In this document: one piece after another, positions 1-5,547 of the stretch
Numbering within the stretch: position 1 is the first letter of the stretch
Layout of the letters: each line of letters starts with the position of its first letter
Assembly: GCA_017861355.1 (NCBI GenBank)
Contig: JAGFXQ010000244.1
Location: 1-5,547, forward strand
Origin: Bacillota bacterium
GTDB lineage: Bacteria > Bacillota > Clostridia > Lachnospirales > Lachnospiraceae
DNA: 5,547 bases
Reading direction: 5' to 3'
Notes under the pieces: model-generated
The model's input: only the letters and a program-made list of their open reading frames with translations
What the model was told of the DNA's origin: nothing
Databases searched by the model: none
Made by a program: the position numbers and the translations under genes

Positions 1-829
1 GGCAGCAGTACTCATCGAGGCGGTTCGGAAGGAACTTGAAAATGATATTTTTAAGTTCTATGTAGGAACCAGCTACCGACATCTGACCATCTGGGATCAA
101 GGAGAAGTAATCGATTTGGCACAACCCCATGACATACTGGGCAGAGTAATCGGAGAATATTTACCAACGGAAACCGCTTTTCGGGATATGATGATTCGCA
201 GCTACGACATTCTGAATCAACATCCGATTAATATAGCAAGACAGAAGAAGGGCTTGAATAAAGCCAATTCACTCTGGTTCTGGGGTGCAGGAACAAAGCC
301 GGCACTCACTTCTTTTGAAGAGAAGAACCATAAGAGTGGAGCGATGATATCCGCAGTGGATCTTCTGAAAGGAATTGCAGTTGGAGCCGGGATGAAGGTA
401 GTCGAGGTACCGGGTGCGGATGGAACGCTTCATACTAATTATGAAGGTAAGGCAATGGCAGCAGTGAAAGTGCTGTTAGAAGAGGATTATGACTTTGTCT
501 ACATTCATGTTGAAGCTCCCGATGAGATGGGACATCAGGGCAATATCTCAAATAAAGTTAAGGCCATCGAGTTTCTTGATCAAAAAGTAATTAAGGTAGT
601 GATGGGAGAGATGGAAAAGTCAGGCGTAGCTTATCGTATGTTAGTGATGCCGGATCATCCCACTCCGATTCGCTGCAGAACACATACCAGTGATCCCGTT
701 CCCTATCTTCTGTATGACAGTGAGGAAGAGCAGAACCATAGCTGGCTCTATAATGAAGAGGAAGCGAAAAAGAGTGGCAATGAGATCTTAGAAGGATATA
801 CTGTTATTAGCAGATTGTTTGCGAAATAA
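1..829 (+). CDS. ApgM-type iPGM-family phosphotransferase, proposed homoserine kinase; 5' end missing
   Basis: The reading frame is open from base 2 and gives 275 residues; family members are about 400, so roughly 125 N-terminal residues, including the nucleophile Ser/Thr region, lie outside. What is seen: FYVGTSYRH near residues 19-27, PHDILG at about 42-47, NSLWFWGAG at about 89-97, then the C-terminal metal ligands of the alkaline phosphatase/iPGM superfamily: D174 and H178 in APDEMGH, D218-H219 in PDHPT, and H228 in RTHTSDPVPY. The TTG at 116 is internal, because conserved family sequence continues upstream in frame. The family is usually named 2,3-bisphosphoglycerate-independent phosphoglycerate mutase (archaeal type). 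A bacterial subgroup that neighbours threonine-biosynthesis genes has been proposed to act as homoserine kinase (TIGR02535 'proposed homoserine kinase'). Aspartate kinase begins 21 bases downstream, which favours the homoserine kinase reading. Membership in the family is firm; the substrate is inference. Confidence 0.9.
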   Translation, partial: AAVLIEAVRKELENDIFKFYVGTSYRHLTIWDQGEVIDLAQPHDILGRVIGEYLPTETAFRDMMIRSYDILNQHPINIARQKKGLNKANSLWFWGAGTKPALTSFEEKNHKSGAMISAVDLLKGIAVGAGMKVVEVPGADGTLHTNYEGKAMAAVKVLLEEDYDFVYIHVEAPDEMGHQGNISNKVKAIEFLDQKVIKVVMGEMEKSGVAYRMLVMPDHPTPIRCRTHTSDPVPYLLYDSEEEQNHSWLYNEEEAKKSGNEILEGYTVISRLFAK

Positions 830-839
830 GCGAGTGATT

Positions 840-845
840 AGGAGG
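840..845 (+). promoter_or_regulatory. Ribosome binding site of aspartate kinase
   Basis: AGGAGG lies 5 bases before the ATG at 851, in the 21-base gap after the preceding stop codon. It fixes the aspartate kinase start. With no room for a promoter or terminator in the gap, it supports cotranscription of the two genes. Confidence 0.85.
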
Positions 846-850
846 CAGCT

Positions 851-2065
851 ATGTTAATAGTTAAGAAATTCGGAGGCACATCCGTTGGTGATAAAGAAAG
901 AATTTTTAATGTTGCCAGAAGAATTACAGAAGAATATAAAAGGGGTAACGAGGTAGTCGTTGTACTGTCTGCGATGGGAAAGACAACGGATCTGTTACTG
1001 GCACAAGCAAAGGACATCAACCCGAATGCTTCCAAACGAGAACTGGATATGCTGATGGTAACCGGAGAACAGGTATCGGTCGCTCTTATGGCGATGGCGC
1101 TGGATACGATGGGTGTGCCGGCAGTCTCCTTAAATGCTTATCAAGTAGCAATGCATACTACCAGCGTCTATGGAAATGCAAGATTAAAGAGAATTGATTC
1201 TGAGAGAATACAAAATGAATTAGAAAATAAACGTGTTGTTATCGTAACCGGTTTTCAGGGAGTGAATAAATTCGACGATTATACCACGCTTGGAAGAGGT
1301 GGCTCCGATACAACAGCAGTAGCTTTGGCTTCGGCACTTCATGCAGATGCGTGTGAGATTTATACGGATGTAGATGGCGTGTTTACTGCCGACCCAAGAA
1401 TTGTACCCAGTGCAAGTAAGCTGAGTGAGATCACCTATGATGAGATGTTAGAACTGGCGAGTCTTGGAGCCGGAGTTCTGCATAATCGTTCCGTGGAAAT
1501 GGCGAAGAAATATGGAGTACAGTTAGTAGTCCGTTCCAGTCTCAATAATTCAGAAGGCACTGTTGTTAAGGAGGAAGTTAAGATGGAAAAGATGCTGGTT
1601 AGTGGTGTGGCATGTGATAAGAATACAGCGCGAATTGCGGTAATCGGATTAGAGGATCAACCGGGAGTTGCTTTTAGACTATTCAATCATCTTGCAAATC
1701 ACAATGTGAACGTAGATATTATCTTACAGTCGGTTGGCCGAGACGGAACCAAGGATATCAGCTTTACCGTAAAAGAGGATGATCTCGACGAAGCGGTAAC
1801 GATCCTTGAGAGACATCGCGGGGGTAGTCTCAAATGTCAGAAAATCGATGTGGAGAGAGAAGTAGCGAAGGTATCCATCGTTGGTGCCGGTATGATGTCA
1901 AACTCCGGAGTGGCTGCAAAGATGTTCGAGGCGTTGTATGATGTGGGAGTGAACATCAAGATGATCTCTACCTCAGAGATCAGAGTAACGGTTCTGATTG
2001 ATGAGGCACATGTAGAAACAGCAATGAATGCAGTGCATGAGAAATTCGCTTTATCCCAGATTTAA
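851..2065 (+). CDS. lysC: Aspartate kinase (aspartokinase), catalytic domain plus two ACT domains
   Basis: A complete 404-residue protein catalysing ATP-dependent phosphorylation of L-aspartate, the first step towards lysine, diaminopimelate, threonine and methionine; cytosolic. The amino acid kinase domain covers about residues 1-235: KKFGGTS at 5-11 (nucleotide/aspartate binding), VTGEQVS at 70-76, GRGGSDTTA at 148-156, and YTDVDGVFTADPR at 171-183. Two ACT domains follow: about 262-330 (VIGLEDQPGVA) and about 340-404 (VSIVGAGMMSNSGVA), the usual site of feedback inhibition by lysine and/or threonine. The length matches Bacillus subtilis LysC (about 408), the lysine-regulated class that makes an extra beta subunit from an internal start; such a start is visible at 1583. 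The upstream neighbour is a candidate homoserine kinase. Which amino acid inhibits the enzyme cannot be read from sequence alone, so the symbol (lysC, ask or thrA-like) follows the B. subtilis class. Confidence 0.96.
   Translation: MLIVKKFGGTSVGDKERIFNVARRITEEYKRGNEVVVVLSAMGKTTDLLLAQAKDINPNASKRELDMLMVTGEQVSVALMAMALDTMGVPAVSLNAYQVAMHTTSVYGNARLKRIDSERIQNELENKRVVIVTGFQGVNKFDDYTTLGRGGSDTTAVALASALHADACEIYTDVDGVFTADPRIVPSASKLSEITYDEMLELASLGAGVLHNRSVEMAKKYGVQLVVRSSLNNSEGTVVKEEVKMEKMLVSGVACDKNTARIAVIGLEDQPGVAFRLFNHLANHNVNVDIILQSVGRDGTKDISFTVKEDDLDEAVTILERHRGGSLKCQKIDVEREVAKVSIVGAGMMSNSGVAAKMFEALYDVGVNIKMISTSEIRVTVLIDEAHVETAMNAVHEKFALSQI
1568..1574 (+). promoter_or_regulatory. Internal ribosome binding site for the aspartokinase beta subunit
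   Basis: AAGGAGG occurs inside the aspartate kinase gene, 8 bases before an in-frame ATG at 1583. Both strength and spacing are as good as those of the real gene starts in this window. It encodes the V-K-E-E stretch at the junction between the kinase and ACT domains. Confidence 0.7.
1583..2065 (+). CDS. lysC: Predicted aspartokinase beta subunit (ACT domains only) from an internal start
   Basis: In-frame translation from Met245 of the aspartate kinase gene would give a 160-residue protein made only of the two ACT domains. In B. subtilis LysC and Corynebacterium glutamicum LysC, an internal start at nearly the same position (around residue 246-250) yields a beta subunit of about 160-170 residues that joins the full-length alpha chain in a regulatory alpha2-beta2 enzyme. 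Here the AAGGAGG at 1568-1574 with 8-base spacing supports the same arrangement. Met248 (ATG at 1592) is a less well-spaced alternative. This product overlaps the alpha chain entirely and shares its stop codon. The motif and frame are seen; production of the protein is inferred by homology. Confidence 0.65.
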   Translation: MEKMLVSGVACDKNTARIAVIGLEDQPGVAFRLFNHLANHNVNVDIILQSVGRDGTKDISFTVKEDDLDEAVTILERHRGGSLKCQKIDVEREVAKVSIVGAGMMSNSGVAAKMFEALYDVGVNIKMISTSEIRVTVLIDEAHVETAMNAVHEKFALSQI

Positions 2066-2111
2066 GAAACAGGTTAATTCGTTGCGATTGAAATATATGG
2101 TTTATTCGAAT

Positions 2112-2140
2112 AAAAAGAGGTGTCTAAGACACCTCTTTTT
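2112..2140. terminator. Bidirectional rho-independent terminator between convergent genes
   Basis: An 8-bp perfect stem (GAGGTGTC at 2117-2124 with GACACCTC at 2128-2135) and a 3-base TAA loop are flanked by five A on the left and five T on the right, so the stem can extend to 13 bp. The T run serves the aspartate kinase operon on the + strand; the A run reads as a U run on the minus strand, serving the gene whose stop codon (2142-2144) begins one base beyond the hairpin. Confidence 0.92.
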
Positions 2141-2141
2141 G

Positions 2142-2642
2142 TTATGCTACAGCATTAAAATTCATTCCGCGAAGTAAGCTTCCCTCCAGAGATTTTCTGG
2201 AGCTTTCATAGGGATTGCTTTCATTATATTGTATTTGAGTCCTGGTGGTACCACCGGCGACATAAGTGGTTCCGCATTCAGGACAGACAGCCATACTATA
2301 AGATACCGATGCAGATATTAACTGATTACCGGGCTGGCTCCCGGCTGATACCGCATTGGATACATGCTCCTGCTCGTGTGCTGATACCGCAGCAAAAGAA
2401 GCCTCAGGCGACACATGGGTCGGTGATTGAAAGGATACATTCGATTCATTGGAGACATCCATGTACTTACGATTTTTACAAGTCTGACATTCGGAGGGCT
2501 GAGTTTTCTCAACGTCAATAGAGCCTTTTTGACCTAAAGGCTTAATGTTGCTGATTTTTGATACAGCTGCAGCAGGTCCGCTGATCATATTGGTACCTGC
2601 TATCGGTATGGAATAATTGGTATAACCTACGGGACCAATCAT
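2142..2642 (-). CDS. Uncharacterised small HEXXH putative metallopeptidase with two CxxC pairs
   Basis: A 166-residue protein. Seen: C52-x-x-C55 followed by NRKY, then an SNESNVSFQ stretch; HEQEH at 89-93, matching the HEXXH zinc-metallopeptidase signature in an AVSAHEQEHVSNA helix-like context; and C120-P-E-C123-G followed by TYVAGGTT. The four cysteines could form a zinc ribbon or structural zinc site around the HEXXH segment. No signal peptide or membrane segment is evident, so it is probably cytosolic. I recall similar proteins only as hypothetical proteins in Clostridia; the HEXXH region also resembles SprA-related putative metallopeptidases. Substrate and function are unknown, and a third catalytic zinc ligand is not obvious. 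The start is fixed by a strong ribosome binding site, and the gene stands alone between its own promoter and a terminator. That it is a real gene is well supported; peptidase activity is inference. Confidence 0.85.
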   Translation of the reverse strand: MIGPVGYTNYSIPIAGTNMISGPAAAVSKISNIKPLGQKGSIDVEKTQPSECQTCKNRKYMDVSNESNVSFQSPTHVSPEASFAAVSAHEQEHVSNAVSAGSQPGNQLISASVSYSMAVCPECGTTYVAGGTTRTQIQYNESNPYESSRKSLEGSLLRGMNFNAVA

Positions 2643-2648
2643 GACACT

Positions 2649-2655
2649 CCTCCTT
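2649..2655 (-). promoter_or_regulatory. Ribosome binding site of the HEXXH protein gene
   Basis: Read on the minus strand this is AAGGAGG, ending 6 bases before the ATG at 2642-2640. It is a full-strength Shine-Dalgarno and decides the start codon. Confidence 0.85.
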
Positions 2656-2677
2656 TACATAGACTTATTCTAGCTTA

Positions 2678-2706
2678 ATTATAGTACGAATAATAGAACT
2701 GGTCAA
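2678..2706 (-). promoter_or_regulatory. Sigma-A type promoter for the HEXXH protein gene
   Basis: On the minus strand, TTGACC (2706-2701; consensus TTGACA) is followed by a 17-base spacer and a perfect TATAAT (2683-2678). Transcription would begin near 2671, giving a leader of about 30 bases before the ATG. Near-consensus boxes suggest expression by the housekeeping sigma factor. This is read from sequence only. Confidence 0.8.
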
Positions 2707-2740
2707 TAGTCCCGAATAGCAGGATTTTAAGCAATTTAAG

Positions 2741-2769
2741 TTGCTTTTCGAGATAGCGGATGGTATGAT
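2741..2769 (+). promoter_or_regulatory. Extended -10 promoter for tex
   Basis: TATGAT at 2764-2769 is preceded by TGG, matching the TGn extended -10 element, and sits 17 bases after a weak -35 (TTGCTT, 2741-2746). The expected start of transcription is near 2776, giving a leader of about 57 bases. The -35 forms the right arm of a short inverted repeat (AAGCAA at 2729-2734, TTGCTT at 2741-2746). Confidence 0.6.
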
Positions 2770-2819
2770 TAAAAATGGTAAAAATGAATGTGAATGCTTT
2801 ATCGAATGAAAATATAAGC

Positions 2820-2825
2820 AAGGAG
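2820..2825 (+). promoter_or_regulatory. Ribosome binding site of tex
   Basis: AAGGAG lies 7 bases before the ATG at 2833. The protein then begins with the typical Tex N-terminus, so this start is secure. Confidence 0.8.
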
Positions 2826-2832
2826 TAAGACA

Positions 2833-5181
2833 ATGGATATTTTAAAACAATTGAAGGAAGAGCTTGGTATTCGCCTGGAACAGGTAGAAGCCACTGTGAA
2901 ATTGATTGATGAGGGTAATACAATCCCTTTTATTGCAAGATACCGTAAGGAAGTAACAGGATCTTTGGATGATGAGCAGCTTAGAAATCTGCATGAGAGA
3001 TTACAGTACCTAAGGAATCTGGAAGAGAAGAAGAGTCAGGTACTCAGCAGTATTGATGAACAGGGCAAGCTCACCGAGGAACTGAAAGCTCAGATTCTTG
3101 CAGCAACCACCCTGGTAGTAGTAGAGGATTTATATCGTCCTTATCGTCCGAAGAGAAGAACCAAAGCGACTATTGCGAAGGAAAAAGGATTGGAGGGCTT
3201 AGCGGCTCTTATTATTGCTCAGGAGTCCAAGGAGCCGATCGAGATAGCAGCAAAGGAATATCTGTCGGAAGAGAAAGAAGTACGTACAGTAGAAGAGGCA
3301 ATTGCAGGGGCTTTGGATATCATCGCAGAAGATATCTCCGATGAAGCAGAGCATCGCAGCTACATCCGTGATGTGACCATGAAGGAAGGGACACTTTCTT
3401 CTACAGCTAAGGATGCGAAGCAGGAAACAGTATACGAGATGTATTATAACTTTGAGGAAGCCCTGCAGAAATTAGCGGGTCACCGAATCTTAGCCATTAA
3501 CCGTGGAGAGAGCGAGAAGATCCTCACCGTCAAGATTATTGCACCGCAAGAGCGGGTTATTCGTTATCTTGAGACTAAGGTGATTGTAAAGGACAACCCT
3601 TACACCAATGAGCTGTTAAAATCGGCAATTGAGGATAGCTATAAACGATTGATTGCGCCGGCAATCGAGCGTGAGATCAGAAATGAACTCAGTGAGAAAG
3701 CAGAGGATGGTGCGATTAAGGTATTTGGTAAGAACCTGGTACAGCTTCTCATGTCGCCCCCAATTGCAGGACAAGTAGTGCTTGGCTGGGATCCGGCCTT
3801 CCGTACCGGCTGTAAATTAGCAGTGGTTGACAGTACCGGTAAGGTACTGGATACCGTAATCATCTATCCTACGGCTCCTCAGAACAAGGTTGATGAGGCA
3901 AAGGCGACGGTGAAGAAATTGATTGATAAATACAACATTACTCTCATCTCAGTTGGCAATGGTACCGCCTCCAGAGAATCAGAGATGATTATTGTAGAAT
4001 TATTGAAAGAGCTTCATAAGCCTGTAAAATATATTATTGTGAATGAAGCCGGGGCATCGGTATATTCCGCAAGCAAGCTGGCTACGGAAGAATTCCCGAA
4101 TTATGATGTTGGACAGAGAAGTGCTGCTTCTATTGCCAGAAGACTTCAGGATCCGCTCGCGGAGCTGGTTAAGATTGATCCTCAGAGCATCGGTGTAGGC
4201 CAGTACCAACATGATATGAATCAGAAGAAGTTAGGAGAGGTTCTCTCCGGTGTTGTTGAGGACTGTGTGAATAAAGTAGGTGTTGATCTGAACACTGCCA
4301 GTGTATCCCTGTTAGAGCATGTGTCCGGTATCAGTAAGGTGATTGCAAAGAATATTGTTGCATATCGTGAAGCCAATGGTCGTTTCCGAAGCCGCGCGGA
4401 GCTTATGAAGGTTGCGAAGCTCGGACCGAAAGCATTTGAACAATGTGCCGGCTTTATGAGAATTCAGGGAGGGGACAATCCCTTGGATGCAACCGGTGTT
4501 CATCCGGAATCCTATGAGGCAACGCAAGCTCTGCTTATAAAATTAGGTCTCTCCTTGGAAGATGTGAAGGAGATTCAGGCGAAAGCGATGAAACAGAAGG
4601 CAACAGAGCCGGTGAAGAAAGCGGAGCCTAAGCAGGAGAAGAAACCGAAGAATATTATGGTGAAGACGCAGGACACCGCTTTTGGCAAGGCGTTAGCAGC
4701 AGCAGTAGGCAAGGGTGGTATGCCAGCTCCGGTGGATAATATTCAGATACAGACAGAACCTGCTGATCAGTCCGGGGATATCATCACCATCGGAAGAAAG
4801 ATTAAGGACAAGCGTAAGCTTGCAGATGAACTTGGGGTTGGTGAGATTACCTTGACAGACATTATCAAGGAACTGGAGAAGCCGGGCAGAGATCCCAGAG
4901 ATGAGATGCCGAAACCGATTCTGCGTACCGATGTCCTGGAGATCAAGGATCTGGCCGAAGGAATGATCTTAAAGGGAACGGTACGTAATGTAATTGACTT
5001 TGGTGCCTTTGTGGATATCGGTGTACATCAGGACGGTTTGGTGCATATCTCCCAACTCTCCGATAAAAAGTTCGTGAAGCATCCGCTCGATGTAGTCAGT
5101 GTCGGTGATATCGTTGATGTCAAAGTCATTGGTGTCGATGCCGCGAAGAAGAGAATTCAATTATCAATGAAGCTTCAATAA
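2833..5181 (+). CDS. tex: Tex-family RNA-binding transcription accessory protein
   Basis: A complete 782-residue cytosolic protein. Tex proteins bind nucleic acid, mainly through the C-terminal S1 domain, and have been linked to transcription and toxin expression; the precise role is not settled. Domains seen in order: N-terminal Tex helical region (about 1-200, with PFIARYRKE at 32-40 and LYRPYRPKRRTKA at 100-112); YqgF/RNase H-like fold (about 315-440, GWDPAFRTGCK at 318-328, VGNGTASRE at 374-382, NEAGASVYSAS at 404-414); the conserved RRLQDPLAELVKIDP and GVGQYQHD stretch (436-461); helix-hairpin-helix region (about 490-560, HVSGISKVIAKNIV); and S1 domain (about 708-780, GTVRNVIDFGAFVDIGVHQDG). 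A Lys/Glu/Pro- and Ala/Gly-rich linker at about 585-650 lengthens it relative to shorter Gram-positive Tex proteins such as B. subtilis YdcI (about 719). It has its own upstream promoter and probably shares a transcript with the next gene. Confidence 0.97.
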   Translation: MDILKQLKEELGIRLEQVEATVKLIDEGNTIPFIARYRKEVTGSLDDEQLRNLHERLQYLRNLEEKKSQVLSSIDEQGKLTEELKAQILAATTLVVVEDLYRPYRPKRRTKATIAKEKGLEGLAALIIAQESKEPIEIAAKEYLSEEKEVRTVEEAIAGALDIIAEDISDEAEHRSYIRDVTMKEGTLSSTAKDAKQETVYEMYYNFEEALQKLAGHRILAINRGESEKILTVKIIAPQERVIRYLETKVIVKDNPYTNELLKSAIEDSYKRLIAPAIEREIRNELSEKAEDGAIKVFGKNLVQLLMSPPIAGQVVLGWDPAFRTGCKLAVVDSTGKVLDTVIIYPTAPQNKVDEAKATVKKLIDKYNITLISVGNGTASRESEMIIVELLKELHKPVKYIIVNEAGASVYSASKLATEEFPNYDVGQRSAASIARRLQDPLAELVKIDPQSIGVGQYQHDMNQKKLGEVLSGVVEDCVNKVGVDLNTASVSLLEHVSGISKVIAKNIVAYREANGRFRSRAELMKVAKLGPKAFEQCAGFMRIQGGDNPLDATGVHPESYEATQALLIKLGLSLEDVKEIQAKAMKQKATEPVKKAEPKQEKKPKNIMVKTQDTAFGKALAAAVGKGGMPAPVDNIQIQTEPADQSGDIITIGRKIKDKRKLADELGVGEITLTDIIKELEKPGRDPRDEMPKPILRTDVLEIKDLAEGMILKGTVRNVIDFGAFVDIGVHQDGLVHISQLSDKKFVKHPLDVVSVGDIVDVKVIGVDAAKKRIQLSMKLQ

Positions 5182-5211
5182 GGATAGGGAACAGCACGAA
5201 GGTTTCGGTAT

Positions 5212-5217
5212 AGGAGG
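5212..5217 (+). promoter_or_regulatory. Ribosome binding site of the YdcF-like gene
   Basis: AGGAGG lies 10 bases before the ATG at 5228, slightly long but workable spacing. It supports a gene start that is easily missed because the coding region runs off the window. Confidence 0.7.
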
Positions 5218-5227
5218 AAAGGATAGT

Positions 5228-5547
5228 ATGGAATTGTTGTATTGGTGTGCCATAATTTTCGGTATCCTTTGTCTCGCATACTATATTATTCTTTTATTTT
5301 ATGCCGGAACCGGTGTTAATTTCGCATGGATTTGGTGCCTCGGAGGGTTAAGCAGTCTCTGTGCAGGTCTGTTGATACGATATGTGATTAGCAGTAAGCT
5401 GCATCATCCTACCTGGTTGTTAAGTCTTATCTATCTGTTGATTATAATCGCAATCATCAGCTTCCTTACACTGGAGGGGATTTTGCTTCTGTATTCGCAT
5501 CATAAAGCGGTCGCGGATCTGGACTATCTTCTCGTACTTGGAGCACA
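5228..5547 (+). CDS. YdcF/SanA/ElyC-type (DUF218) membrane protein, 3' end missing
   Basis: The frame is open from the ATG to the window end, giving 106 residues. Three hydrophobic segments are seen at about residues 4-25, 33-55 and 62-89, followed by DYLLVLGA at 99-106, the characteristic opening strand of the DUF218/YdcF domain. Gram-positive members commonly have N-terminal membrane segments followed by this domain, so most of the DUF218 domain lies beyond the window. Relatives SanA and ElyC in Escherichia coli are connected with envelope integrity and peptidoglycan or lipid-carrier metabolism, but the biochemical role of this type is not established. It starts 46 bases after the tex stop codon with no terminator between, so cotranscription with tex is likely. 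The family call depends mainly on the short DYLLVLGA motif plus the topology. Confidence 0.8.
   Translation, partial: MELLYWCAIIFGILCLAYYIILLFYAGTGVNFAWIWCLGGLSSLCAGLLIRYVISSKLHHPTWLLSLIYLLIIIAIISFLTLEGILLLYSHHKAVADLDYLLVLGA

Noticed and set aside
116..829. TTG at 116 as the start of the first gene
   Set aside because: The same frame is open back to base 2 and encodes family-conserved sequence (FYVGTSYRH) upstream of the TTG, and no ribosome binding site is well placed for it. The gene is simply cut by the window edge.
2309..2521. Plus- and minus-strand open frames overlapping the HEXXH gene
   Set aside because: They are out-of-frame shadows with no recognisable motifs. The 166-residue minus-strand frame has the ribosome binding site, promoter and conserved-looking motifs.
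2675..2923. 82-residue minus-strand open frame across the tex promoter and start
   Set aside because: It would overlap both divergent promoters and the tex start, its sequence is low-complexity and hydrophobic from AT-rich DNA, and it lacks a proper ribosome binding site.
3639..5160. Several 63-74 residue minus-strand open frames inside tex
   Set aside because: All lie antisense to strongly conserved Tex coding sequence and show no motif of their own.
5198..5208. Short hairpin CGAA-GGT-TTCG between tex and the YdcF-like gene as a terminator
   Set aside because: Only a 4-bp stem with no following T run, so it is not a plausible terminator.
1..5547. CRISPR array, transposon, phage or defence system
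   Set aside because: No regularly spaced repeats, transposase, integrase, terminal inverted repeats or known defence-protein motifs were seen; all four full or partial main genes have the look of core chromosomal genes except the uncharacterised HEXXH protein.

Overview
The window looks like ordinary chromosome from a low-to-mid GC Firmicute of the class Clostridia, most likely a Lachnospiraceae relative (Lachnoclostridium/Clostridium phytofermentans type). This rests on strong AGGAGG-type ribosome binding sites before every visible gene start, AGA-rich arginine codons, consensus-like sigma-A promoters, and the protein types and gene pairings. The taxonomic call is inference. No mobile element, CRISPR array, tRNA or rRNA was seen.

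Left part (1-2140): two genes on the + strand, only 21 bases apart. The first is the C-terminal two thirds of an ApgM-type member of the alkaline phosphatase/iPGM superfamily. Such proteins are usually annotated as cofactor-independent phosphoglycerate mutase, but the bacterial subgroup found beside threonine-pathway genes has been proposed to be the missing homoserine kinase. The second is a complete aspartate kinase with a catalytic domain and two ACT domains. It carries a well-placed in-frame internal ribosome binding site and ATG, predicted to give a separate regulatory beta subunit as in Bacillus subtilis LysC. Together they look like part of an aspartate-family (threonine/lysine) operon. 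A bidirectional terminator closes it.

Middle (2142-2832): a convergent minus-strand gene encodes a small, soluble, uncharacterised protein with an HEXXH putative metallopeptidase motif flanked by two CxxC pairs. It has its own near-consensus promoter and is the least explained gene here. A 190-base intergenic region holds that promoter and, pointing the other way, an extended -10 promoter for the next gene.

Right part (2833-5547): a complete Tex-family RNA-binding/transcription accessory protein (N-terminal Tex region, YqgF-like fold, helix-hairpin-helix, C-terminal S1) with an unusual charged linker before the final module. It is followed after 46 bases, with no terminator seen, by the start of a YdcF/SanA/ElyC-type (DUF218) membrane protein cut by the window end.

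I found no clear novel multi-gene system. The best candidates for a second look are the HEXXH/CxxC protein, the likely misannotated homoserine kinase candidate, and the internal start in the aspartate kinase gene.
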